25,586 nt of DNA, from contig DFWZ01000044.1 of assembly GCA_002381565.1 (NCBI GenBank), positions 1-25,586 of the forward strand, written 5' to 3'. Under the pieces are notes generated by a model that saw nothing but the letters and a program-made list of their open reading frames with translations, searched no databases and was not told the DNA's origin. Every line of letters begins with the position of its first letter. Position 1 is the first letter of the stretch. This stretch comes from Gallionella sp. UBA4121 (GTDB lineage Bacteria > Pseudomonadota > Gammaproteobacteria > Burkholderiales > Gallionellaceae). Positions 1 to 5,868 of this stretch are shown piece after piece. The position numbers and the translations under genes were made by a program.

Positions 1-347
1 CTGTGGGTGGTGTTGAAGAAAACCAGGTCGCCGGGTTTCATCTGACGGGCATCGAGCGGCATGCCGACACGGCTCATCTCGGCGCTGGTTCTGGGCAGCT
101 GCAATCCCAGCGAGTTCTGGAACACGAACTGTACAAAACCGCTGCAATCGAAGCCGTTGACACGCGATTTTCCGCCATACTGATAAGGCGTGTCATACAG
201 GCTCATCGCATAAATCGCCAGGTTGCTCATCCGCGCTTCGTCATCCTGCGGCGCTGTGTAAACAGCCGCCTGAACAGGCGTGTCATGGCGCGTTGTGCCG
301 CAGGCACTCAGCAGCAACAGGCTAAACAATGCGAGGAGATATTTCAT
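1..347 (-). CDS. NlpC/P60 family lipoprotein, 3' end cut off by window edge
   Basis: This is a cell-wall endopeptidase of the NlpC/P60 (C40) family, which cleaves peptidoglycan stem peptides in the periplasm. The reverse strand starts at ATG 347 and stays open to the window edge, giving 115 complete codons. Residues 1-16 form a lipoprotein signal with the lipobox LSAC (lipidated Cys16). The NlpC/P60 core follows: YQYGGKSRVNGFDCSGF at about 55-71, with the catalytic Cys68 in the DCSGF motif, then a PGDLVFF motif near residue 107. The catalytic His and the third polar residue lie beyond the edge and cannot be checked. No clear Shine-Dalgarno precedes the ATG. It is divergent from the secretin-like gene, with only 43 bases between the starts. 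Family assignment is firm; the exact cleavage specificity is not known. Confidence 0.9.
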   Translation of the reverse strand, partial: MKYLLALFSLLLLSACGTTRHDTPVQAAVYTAPQDDEARMSNLAIYAMSLYDTPYQYGGKSRVNGFDCSGFVQFVFQNSLGLQLPRTSAEMSRVGMPLDARQMKPGDLVFFNTTH

Positions 348-390
348 GGCCGTGAATTTACGGTAGAGTATATGAACTTGTAAAGGGAAA

Positions 391-1230
391 ATGATGAAAA
401 GATTGATTATTTTGATAGGTCTGCTGCTGGTAACCAGTGTACAGGGGAGTGAACTTGAGATTATCGATCTCAAACATCGCAGTGCAGAAGAGCTGATACC
501 CGTCATTCGGCCTTTGCTGGATAAGGATGAAATGGTCAGCGGCATGAATTATCAGCTCATCCTGCGCGCCTCGCCGCGCAACATTGCGCAAATCAGGCGA
601 CTGCTGGAGGGCATCGATACGCTGCCGCGCCGCCTGAAAATCACCGTGATGCAAAATGTGGACAGCGAAACGGTTGCACGCCTGACCGAAGTCTCCGGCA
701 GCGTCGGTCTGGGGCGTGGGGCGCGTCTGACTTTGCCCGGAAGCGGCGCGGCAGGGCAGGATAACGTGAGTGCACGGATAATCAGCACGCGCTCGCTCGA
801 AGATGATAAAAAGACCCAGCAGCTGCAAGTGCTCGAAGGCAACCGTGCACTGGTGAAGAGCGGTCAGACCGTGCCCGTCCGGCAGCCTCAGGTGGTGCAA
901 AATGCCTGGGGCACGCAGGTGATCAATACCACCCAGTACCGGGATGTCGACAGCGGTTTCTATGTGCTGCCGCGCATCAATGGCGATATTGTGACGCTGC
1001 AAATCAGCGCGCAGAACGACTCGCTCCCGCCGAACCAGAATACAGGCGATTATCCTGTGACAAGGACGCAACAGACTACAAGCACCGTATCCGGCCGGCT
1101 GGGTGAGTGGATAAATGTCGGCGGGATGGGGCAGCAGGGCAGTACAGACAATTCAACCATCACCACGCGCAGCACCTCCAGACTCAATGAACAGCGCAAC
1201 GTGCTGATCAAGGTGGAAGAGGTCAATTAG
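391..1230 (+). CDS. Short secretin-like (N-terminal/NolW-type) exported protein
   Basis: A 279-residue exported protein related to secretins of type II/III secretion and type IV pili, but too short to be a full secretin. Residues 1-19 look like a signal peptide (basic start, then a hydrophobic run ending near VQGS). Residues 20-80 resemble the small alpha/beta repeat domains of secretins (VIRPLL, then an LRASPRNIAQIRRLLEGID stretch). The C-terminal half has secretin-like pieces: ALVKSGQTVPV near 150, a long Gln/Asn/Thr-rich section, and GRLGEWINVGG near 235-246. It lacks the downstream half of a typical 500-700 residue secretin and has no pilus or secretion genes beside it. The start at 391 is followed by a second ATG at 394, and GGGA lies upstream. 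It could act as a periplasmic or outer-membrane accessory factor; function is unknown. Confidence 0.7.
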   Translation: MMKRLIILIGLLLVTSVQGSELEIIDLKHRSAEELIPVIRPLLDKDEMVSGMNYQLILRASPRNIAQIRRLLEGIDTLPRRLKITVMQNVDSETVARLTEVSGSVGLGRGARLTLPGSGAAGQDNVSARIISTRSLEDDKKTQQLQVLEGNRALVKSGQTVPVRQPQVVQNAWGTQVINTTQYRDVDSGFYVLPRINGDIVTLQISAQNDSLPPNQNTGDYPVTRTQQTTSTVSGRLGEWINVGGMGQQGSTDNSTITTRSTSRLNEQRNVLIKVEEVN

Positions 1231-1233
1231 GCA

Positions 1234-1980
1234 TCAATGAGCTTGTTTGGCGGCCCTGTGTTCGAAGATCAGGATGCAGGCCACAATAAATGCGAGCAGT
1301 GTTAGCGAGGCGGAATAGCGACTCAACGCCAGCCCGCCTGCATCGAGCGGCTTGTCAAGAAAATCGCCGACGACCGCACCCAGCGGGCGCGTGAGTATGA
1401 ATGCCGCCCAGAACAGCATGGTGTGAGATATTTGCGTCCAGTAGTACGCAGCAACAACGAGTAACAGCAGCGCGCCAAATACCATTGCACCGCCTCCGTA
1501 GCCCAGCCCTGCCGTGTCCGCTGTCCAGTCGCCCAGGGCTGTGCCCAGCGTCTGTGAAAACATGATCGTCAGCCAGTAGAACATCTCGGCCTTTGGCGAA
1601 CTGACGGTATCAACCGATACCGAGCCTAGTGTCCGATACCAGATAAACAAGGTTGCCATCAGCAGGACGAGCAGCAGCGCAGAACCCCCGGCATAGCCGA
1701 TGCCAAGGGAGCGATCCGCAAAATCAGCCAATGTCGTGCCGACGGTGGTCGTCGCGATGATGGTCGTCCAGTACAGGAACGGGTGAAAGCCCTTTGCGCT
1801 GATTTGCGCTGCCACAGCCACGAGAAAGATGACCGAGAAAATGCCTGTTCCGACAAGATACCCCAGGTTCATCGACATGGACACCGCATCGCCGCCCGTC
1901 TCGCCCAGTGTGGTTGCAGCGATTTTGATGATCCAGAAAATCGCTGTCAGCGCCGGAACTTTGCTCAATGCGGTGTTCAT
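1234..1980 (-). CDS. DUF347-repeat membrane protein (COG4705 type)
   Basis: An integral membrane protein of about 248 residues with the four tandem repeats typical of the DUF347/COG4705 family, each carrying two membrane segments. The repeats are visible as related motifs: TTLGETGGDAVSMSMNLGY, TTVGTTLADFADRSLGIGY, QTLGTALGDWTADTAGLGY and RPLGAVVGDFLDKPLDAGG. The repeated Gly-Asp/Glu positions in the membrane suggest an ion or small-solute path, but the family function is not established. Two starts are possible. ATG 2007 overlaps the stop of the hemerythrin gene as ATGA, while ATG 1980 has AGGA seven bases upstream and matches the usual family N-terminus; I chose 1980. Either way it is co-transcribed with, and probably translationally coupled to, the HHE gene. 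Its 3' end converges on the secretin-like gene with three bases between the stop codons. Confidence 0.85.
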   Translation of the reverse strand: MNTALSKVPALTAIFWIIKIAATTLGETGGDAVSMSMNLGYLVGTGIFSVIFLVAVAAQISAKGFHPFLYWTTIIATTTVGTTLADFADRSLGIGYAGGSALLLVLLMATLFIWYRTLGSVSVDTVSSPKAEMFYWLTIMFSQTLGTALGDWTADTAGLGYGGGAMVFGALLLLVVAAYYWTQISHTMLFWAAFILTRPLGAVVGDFLDKPLDAGGLALSRYSASLTLLAFIVACILIFEHRAAKQAH

Positions 1981-2003
1981 ATTATTTTCCTGTGCAGTCA
2001 AAG

Positions 2004-2558
2004 TCATGGTTTTGGTGATCCGGCAAGCGAATTCATACGGCTGGCGGAGGCGCCACGCCGTTCGGCCATCCGGCGACCCATCTGTTCCATCTGTTGCGGG
2101 CTGAGCAGGCGAGCGGCGAGCGGCAGCAGTTCCGCATTCTCGATGTTGATGTGTGCGGTATAACTGGCGATGAATTTTTCAGTCAGGACGACTGGTAGTT
2201 TCACGTCATGTCCTGCGACGAGTTGCAGCAGAGTCGGGCGCAACGCATTCCAGGCTGCCAGCATGACAACATGTTCGGACAGCAAACGCTCAAGCAAGGC
2301 TGTGTCCATACCCGGTGCGGCGTGGAGGGCCGGGAACAGATCCTGTTCCTCATCCTGGTGATGGAGCTGCCCTGCCGTATCGAAGTAGCGCAGGATGCCC
2401 TGTGCAGCCAGCATAGTCTGAGTATCACACCCTTTGATCTCCAGGTGTGCGGCCAGTTTATGAAGTGTGTCGCATTGCAGCAGTATCTTACCGTGGCAGG
2501 CGCGCAACATTTCCAGCGGGTGATCAAAGCCGGGTGCGGTTTCATCAAACAGGTTCAT
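2004..2558 (-). CDS. Hemerythrin-like HHE-domain protein
   Basis: A 184-residue cytoplasmic protein with a hemerythrin-like four-helix fold that should bind a di-iron centre. Candidate ligands in order are His22 (ACHGK), His66/His67 with Glu70/Glu71 (LHHQDEEQDLFP), His96 (SEHV) and His136/Glu140 (HINIENAE), so the full ligand set appears present. Related proteins act in oxygen or NO sensing, iron handling or iron-sulfur repair; which applies here cannot be told from sequence. An in-frame ATG at 2636 would add 26 residues, but ATG 2558 has GAG at good spacing and gives the normal family N-terminus. The gene leads the DUF347 gene with an ATGA overlap at one of its possible starts. The last 20 residues are an Arg/Ser-rich tail without visible domain features. 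Confidence 0.85.
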   Translation of the reverse strand: MNLFDETAPGFDHPLEMLRACHGKILLQCDTLHKLAAHLEIKGCDTQTMLAAQGILRYFDTAGQLHHQDEEQDLFPALHAAPGMDTALLERLLSEHVVMLAAWNALRPTLLQLVAGHDVKLPVVLTEKFIASYTAHINIENAELLPLAARLLSPQQMEQMGRRMAERRGASASRMNSLAGSPKP

Positions 2559-2598
2559 ATTTTTCTCAATGTCGTTTGAAAAGCGCTTTGAACAAAAA

Positions 2599-2621
2599 AC
2601 ATGTATGATTCGCACATGTAT
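2599..2621 (-). promoter_or_regulatory. Repeated 8-mer upstream of the HHE gene, possible operator
   Basis: ACATGTAT occurs twice as a direct repeat at 2599-2606 and 2614-2621, a 15-base period, about 41 bases upstream of the HHE start. Each copy contains the palindrome ACATGT. This is a plausible binding site for a regulator of the HHE-DUF347 pair. It does not match a standard FNR box, and only loosely recalls NsrR half-sites, so no regulator is named. Confidence 0.35.
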
Positions 2622-2803
2622 TTGTGCCGGCGTCATTAAAACAGGTTATATTTTACTTGCAACTTTTTAAGCTATGGATGCAGCGCATATTCAATCATAC
2701 AGGCTCGCGCAAATAACGCGACATTACGGTGAGTCCCCTATCATTTATCCCGTCTTCCGTGAACAGGAACAGACTGCGATCAACTTCAAACATTTAATTC
2801 CTT

Positions 2804-3766
2804 ATGGCCATTTTTAAAACAATCATCAGTGTGCTGGGGGTAGGGCCAAATGTTACCGGTCATACCGAAAAAGTCATATCGGCCGTTGGCGGATTTGTCG
2901 GAATTTTGCTGATCATGTGGGTCAGTCACCATTATCTCGGCGCGCAGGGCGCAGCACTGCTGGTCGCATCGATGGGTGCATCGGCGGTGTTGTTGTTCGC
3001 CGTTCCTCATGGCGCCCTGTCGCAACCTTGGCCGTTGATGGGCGGCAATGTCGTTTCTGCGCTGATCGGCGTTACCTGCGAACAGAGCATTTCAAACACG
3101 CTGGTTGCAGCTCCGCTGGCCGTAGCGCTGGCGATTGCCGCGATGCATTATCTGCGTTGCATTCATCCGCCTGGCGGAGCTACCGCATTGACGGCAGTGG
3201 TCGGCGGCTCGCAAGTTCATGCGCTGGGCTATCACTTTGTGCTGACCCCGGTGATGCTGAATGTGTCCATATTGCTGTGCGTCGCCGTTGCGGTGAATTA
3301 TGCATTTCCGTGGCGTCGCTATCCGGCCGGCTTGAAGAAGGAAGCGGCTGTCGTGCAGAATGCGTACAACCAGTTGAGTCACGGGGATTTTCAGTATGCG
3401 CTGGGAGAAATCGGTTCATATGTGGATATCAGCGAAGAAGATCTGTCCAGAATCTACCGGCTGGCCGTCAAACATGCCTGGCAATTATCAGATCAGCCAG
3501 AGCAAATCAGCGAGGGACTCTACTATAGCAACGGTGAGTTTGGTGATGACCTGTCGGTGCGCAGGGTTCTTAGCTTATCCAGCGATGGGCAGGATAGCGG
3601 GGTCATCGTCACATTCAGAAACGTGGCCGGGTATGGGCAGGGTGTCATAGACACGGCTACGCTGCTGGATTTTTCCAACTGGCAGAAATATGAAGTGATA
3701 CTGAAAGAGGGCGCGTGGCATCGGATAAGACAGGCCAATATTGAAAGGCGAGGGCATGCACAATAG
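2804..3766 (+). CDS. HPP-family membrane protein with a C-terminal soluble domain
   Basis: A 320-residue protein of the HPP family. Residues 1-170 hold four to five membrane segments, with the conserved MGASAVLLFAVP near 57-68, WPLMGGN near 76-82 and the signature HPPGGA at 121-126. Some plant chloroplast HPP proteins transport nitrite; bacterial substrates are mostly untested. Residues about 175-320 form a soluble, charged domain (motifs ISEEDLSRIYRLAVKHAWQL and RRVLSLSSDGQDSGVIVTF) that does not look like the CBS pair often fused to HPP, and I do not recognise it. The start is fixed by an in-frame stop three codons upstream; no Shine-Dalgarno is visible. It is divergent from the HHE gene across a 245-base spacer and converges on msrA. 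Confidence 0.85.
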   Translation: MAIFKTIISVLGVGPNVTGHTEKVISAVGGFVGILLIMWVSHHYLGAQGAALLVASMGASAVLLFAVPHGALSQPWPLMGGNVVSALIGVTCEQSISNTLVAAPLAVALAIAAMHYLRCIHPPGGATALTAVVGGSQVHALGYHFVLTPVMLNVSILLCVAVAVNYAFPWRRYPAGLKKEAAVVQNAYNQLSHGDFQYALGEIGSYVDISEEDLSRIYRLAVKHAWQLSDQPEQISEGLYYSNGEFGDDLSVRRVLSLSSDGQDSGVIVTFRNVAGYGQGVIDTATLLDFSNWQKYEVILKEGAWHRIRQANIERRGHAQ

Positions 3767-3780
3767 CCGGATACTGGTTT

Positions 3781-4299
3781 TCAATACTCTCCCAATGACA
3801 GACGCCTGACGTAATGGCAGGTATAGCCGCCAGGATGTTTGACCAGATATTTCTGATGGTATTCCTCGGCGCGGAAAAATTCCTTGAACGGCACGACTTC
3901 GGTGACGGCATGCGCTTGCCAGTCGCCTGATTCATCGACGGTTTTGATGACTTCCTGTGCTATTTGTCGTTGCTCTTCATTCAGATAAAAAATCGCTGAA
4001 CGGTAGGGCGTCCCTCTATCGTTGCCCTGACGGTCAGGCGTGGTCGGGTTGTGCATGCGAAAGAATTCGAATAACAGGTGGCGGAAGGTGAGCAGGCTTG
4101 GGTCGAACACAAGCTTCAGCGATTCGGCATGCCCGGTGCGCCCCGTCTTGACCTGTTCGTATGTGGCATCCGGGGTGCCGCCGCCGCAGTAGCCGACTTC
4201 GGTTTCGAGCACGCCGGGGATTTGCCGCACCAGTTCTTCCATGCCCCAGAAGCAGCCGCCTGCAAGGTACGCGGTTTGTGTCGCAGTTTGATCGTTCAT
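3781..4299 (-). CDS. msrA: Peptide-methionine (S)-S-oxide reductase
   Basis: MsrA reduces the S epimer of methionine sulfoxide, free or in proteins, using thioredoxin, and so repairs oxidised proteins in the cytoplasm. The protein is 172 residues, a normal size for a free-standing MsrA. The catalytic motif GCFWG lies at 15-19 with nucleophile Cys16. Other family motifs are EVGYCGGGTPDATYEQV, the HAESLKLVFDP stretch, RGTPYRSAIFY and EYHQKYL near the C-terminus. No MsrB domain is fused. The longer open frame to 4353 runs into the palindromic repeat, and ATG 4299 has AGGAG five bases upstream, which fixes the start. It converges on the HPP gene with 14 bases between stops. Confidence 0.95.
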   Translation of the reverse strand: MNDQTATQTAYLAGGCFWGMEELVRQIPGVLETEVGYCGGGTPDATYEQVKTGRTGHAESLKLVFDPSLLTFRHLLFEFFRMHNPTTPDRQGNDRGTPYRSAIFYLNEEQRQIAQEVIKTVDESGDWQAHAVTEVVPFKEFFRAEEYHQKYLVKHPGGYTCHYVRRLSLGEY

Positions 4300-4313
4300 A
4301 TTGTCTCCTGTTT

Positions 4314-4385
4314 TGTAGGGTGGATAAAGCGCAAGCGCGTATCCACCCTTCATCGGTGGAAACGCTACGCTTTTTCCACCCTACA
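4314..4385. repeat. REP-like palindrome pair (BIME-type)
   Basis: Two adjacent hairpins are nested in an outer inverted repeat. The outer arms are TGTAGGGTGGA at 4314-4324 and TCCACCCTACA at 4375-4385. The first hairpin pairs GGGTGGATA (4318-4326) with TATCCACCC (from about 4350), with a GCGC/GCGC inner stem. The second pairs GGTGGAAA with TTTCCACC around a CGCTACGC loop. The GTAGGGTGGAT core resembles repeated extragenic palindromes found in many proteobacteria and mobilised by RAYT transposases. It sits just upstream of msrA; the open frame read through it is not a gene. Confidence 0.75.
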
Positions 4386-4398
4386 TGTTTCGTATATA

Positions 4399-4619
4399 AA
4401 GGTCGCGCCAAAAGCGTGCATATTTTTAGCGTCGTTCCTTTTTCATGGCCTGTGCAGCTTCGCGTTTGGAATCTTTTTCCTTTTCGGTTGCGCGCTTGTA
4501 GCTTGGGATTTGCACAAAATATGCAAGGTCGCGCTGCAAGAGAGCCATTAACGACGCTCTTTCTTCATGGCTTGTGCCGCTTCGCGTTTGGAGTCCTTTT
4601 CTTTTTCAGTGGCTCTCTT
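4399..4619 (-). repeat. Imperfect tandem duplication of the smpB 3' end
   Basis: The last 23 codons of smpB (4551-4619) recur at 4429-4497, each followed by a TAA stop (4548-4550 and 4426-4428). A further shared 10-mer past the stops, AAGGTCGCGC on the plus strand, lies at 4399-4408 and 4525-4534, so the duplicated unit probably extends beyond the coding end. The spacers between these shared blocks are different. The coding parts differ by 14 bases, all synonymous. Confidence 0.85.
4426..4548 (-). CDS. Candidate 40-residue microprotein carrying a second SmpB C-terminal tail
   Basis: The ATG at 4548-4546 overlaps the smpB TAA stop as TAATG, a layout that favours reinitiation by ribosomes finishing smpB. 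The predicted peptide has a unique 17-residue N-terminus (MALLQRDLAYFVQIPSY), then 23 residues identical to SmpB 127-149, from KRATEKEK to MKKERR, and a TAA stop. Of the 23 shared codons, 13 differ from smpB and every difference is synonymous, whereas spacer DNA around the tails has diverged freely. In SmpB this basic tail enters the ribosomal A site and mRNA channel during trans-translation, so a free copy could in principle compete with or assist SmpB; that is inference. The alternative is a relic 3' end left by recombination or an integrated element. No independent Shine-Dalgarno was seen. Confidence 0.45.
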   Translation of the reverse strand: MALLQRDLAYFVQIPSYKRATEKEKDSKREAAQAMKKERR

Positions 4620-4997
4620 GTCATGGAGCTTCTTGCCTTTGGCAAGACCTATGGTCAGTTTGACGCGGCCGCCCTTGTAGTGCATGTCCAGCGGCATCAC
4701 GGTGTAGCCCGCGCGCTGCACCTTGTTGATGATTTTTTCTATTTCAGCTTTGTGCAGCAGCAGCTTGCGCGTGCGTACCGGGTCGGGATGGATGTGTGTG
4801 GAGGCGGAAAGCAACGGGCTGATGTGCGAGCCGAACAGGTACAGTGCGCCGTCTTTTGCAGTGACGTAGGCTTCCTTGAGTTGCGCGCGTCCGGCGCGGA
4901 TGGCTTTGACTTCCCAGCCTTCCAGCATCAGGCCTGCTTCATATTTATCTTCGATGAAGTATTCGTGAAACGCTTTTTTATTCTGGATAATGCTCAT
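4548..4997 (-). CDS. smpB: SsrA-binding protein SmpB
   Basis: SmpB binds tmRNA (SsrA) and delivers it to stalled ribosomes, so that incomplete proteins are tagged and mRNA-less ribosomes released. The 149-residue length is near the family norm. The oligonucleotide-binding barrel is recognisable from NKKAFHEYFIEDKYEAG, LEGWEVKAIRAGRAQLKEAYV, LYLFGSHISPL and the RTRKLLLHKAEI stretch. The basic tail, residues about 120-149, contains the GKKLHDKRA hinge followed by a Lys/Glu/Arg-rich helix. Within the tail, codon 128 is the AGA arginine codon, while the downstream tail copy uses CGC there. The start has no clear Shine-Dalgarno. It is divergent from ratA across 65 bases, as in many gamma- and betaproteobacteria. 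No ssrA gene lies in this window. Confidence 0.96.
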   Translation of the reverse strand: MSIIQNKKAFHEYFIEDKYEAGLMLEGWEVKAIRAGRAQLKEAYVTAKDGALYLFGSHISPLLSASTHIHPDPVRTRKLLLHKAEIEKIINKVQRAGYTVMPLDMHYKGGRVKLTIGLAKGKKLHDKRATEKEKDSKREAAQAMKKERR

Positions 4998-5062
4998 GAG
5001 AGGTGAATTTTGCTGTGTGTTCGGCTATTCTACCAGTCTTTGGAATTACGGCTTGATTGCTA

Positions 5063-5500
5063 ATGGCGACAGTAGAAAAAACAGTATTGGTTGCACATAG
5101 CGCAGAACAAATGTTTAACCTGGTCGATCGCGTGGAAGATTACCCGGTATTTTTGCCATGGTGCGGCGGGGCGAGCGTTGTAAATCTGGATGGAAATACA
5201 GTGGATGCCACGGTTAATATTAATTATCATCATATTAAACAAAGTTTTACTACTAAAAATGTCCGCACGCCGCCGCATCAGATCGACATGACCTTGCAGC
5301 ATGGGCCATTTCGCCACCTGGACGGATGCTGGCGATTCATCCCGTTGACTGACACAGCCTGTAAAATAGAGTTTCGTCTGCACTACGAATTTTCCAGTCG
5401 ACTGCTGGAAAAACTGGTGGGCCCGGTGTTTCATTTGATCGCCAACAGTTTCGTGGATGCGTTCATTCACCGTGCAGAAAAGGTTTATCCGAACACATGA
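5063..5500 (+). CDS. ratA: RatA/COQ10-type START-fold protein
   Basis: A 145-residue polyketide cyclase/START-fold protein of the RatA (YfjG)/COQ10 family. The E. coli member was described as a toxin blocking 70S ribosome association, while COQ10 homologues bind ubiquinone; which role applies here is open. Family marks are the N-terminal VEKTVLVAHSAEQMFNLV, VEDYPVFLPWCGGA near 27-40, the KIEFRLHYEFSSRLLEKLVGPVF stretch (seen as two parts around SSRLLEKLVG) and a C-terminal amphipathic helix. A TTG two codons upstream (5057) is possible, but ATG 5063 gives the normal start. Its stop overlaps the rnfH start as ATGA at 5497-5500, so the two are probably translationally coupled. It sits divergently next to smpB, the usual arrangement. 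Confidence 0.93.
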   Translation: MATVEKTVLVAHSAEQMFNLVDRVEDYPVFLPWCGGASVVNLDGNTVDATVNINYHHIKQSFTTKNVRTPPHQIDMTLQHGPFRHLDGCWRFIPLTDTACKIEFRLHYEFSSRLLEKLVGPVFHLIANSFVDAFIHRAEKVYPNT

Positions 5501-5808
5501 CCGATAAAATCAACATTGAAGTGGTTTACGCGTTGCCCGCCGAGCAAACACTGCTGAAAAAAGAGCTGCCGGCAGGCATCACGGTGATTGAAGGCATACA
5601 GGCCAGCGGTCTGCTTGAAAAGTTTCCTGATCTTGATTTGTCGGCGCATAAGCTGGGCATTTTCGGTAAACTGACCAAAGCCGACACCGTGCTGCGCGAC
5701 AAGGACCGCATCGAGATTTATCGTCCGCTGATCGCCGATCCCAAGGAAGTACGCCGCCGCCGAGCTGAAGAAGGCAAGGTTATGAAGAAAGGCGGTGGCG
5801 ACGCATGA
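5497..5808 (+). CDS. rnfH: RnfH/RatB-family ubiquitin-fold protein
   Basis: A 103-residue member of the RnfH (RatB/YfjF) family with a beta-grasp, ubiquitin-like fold. It was once proposed as the antitoxin partner of RatA, though the function is not settled. Family motifs are INIEVVYALPAEQ at 5-17, the central VIEGIQASGLLEKFP, KLGIFGKLTKADTVLRDKDRIEIYRPL at about 63-88 (two adjacent blocks), and the basic ending KEVRRRRAEE. The last 15 residues are Lys/Gly-rich. The start overlaps the ratA stop by four bases. Sixty bases separate it from the next gene. Confidence 0.93.
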   Translation: MTDKINIEVVYALPAEQTLLKKELPAGITVIEGIQASGLLEKFPDLDLSAHKLGIFGKLTKADTVLRDKDRIEIYRPLIADPKEVRRRRAEEGKVMKKGGGDA

Positions 5809-5868
5809 ACTGTTATTTAGCGGGCAGTGGGTTATCGTACATTTGTAATAATAGCCTGAGAAAACTTC

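Noticed and set aside
3..383. Plus-strand frame at the window start
   Set aside because: It is opposite a clear NlpC/P60 lipoprotein with lipobox and DCSGF motif on the minus strand.
358..1071. 237-codon antisense frame over the secretin-like gene
   Set aside because: The plus-strand gene has a signal peptide and secretin-like motifs; the antisense frame has none.
4161..5006. 281-codon plus-strand frame across msrA and smpB
   Set aside because: It crosses the REP-like palindrome and both antisense genes, and reads Phe/Leu-rich nonsense opposite smpB.
5063..5808. ratA-rnfH as a new toxin-antitoxin system
   Set aside because: It is a widespread conserved pair next to smpB with probable housekeeping roles; nothing here is unusual for it.
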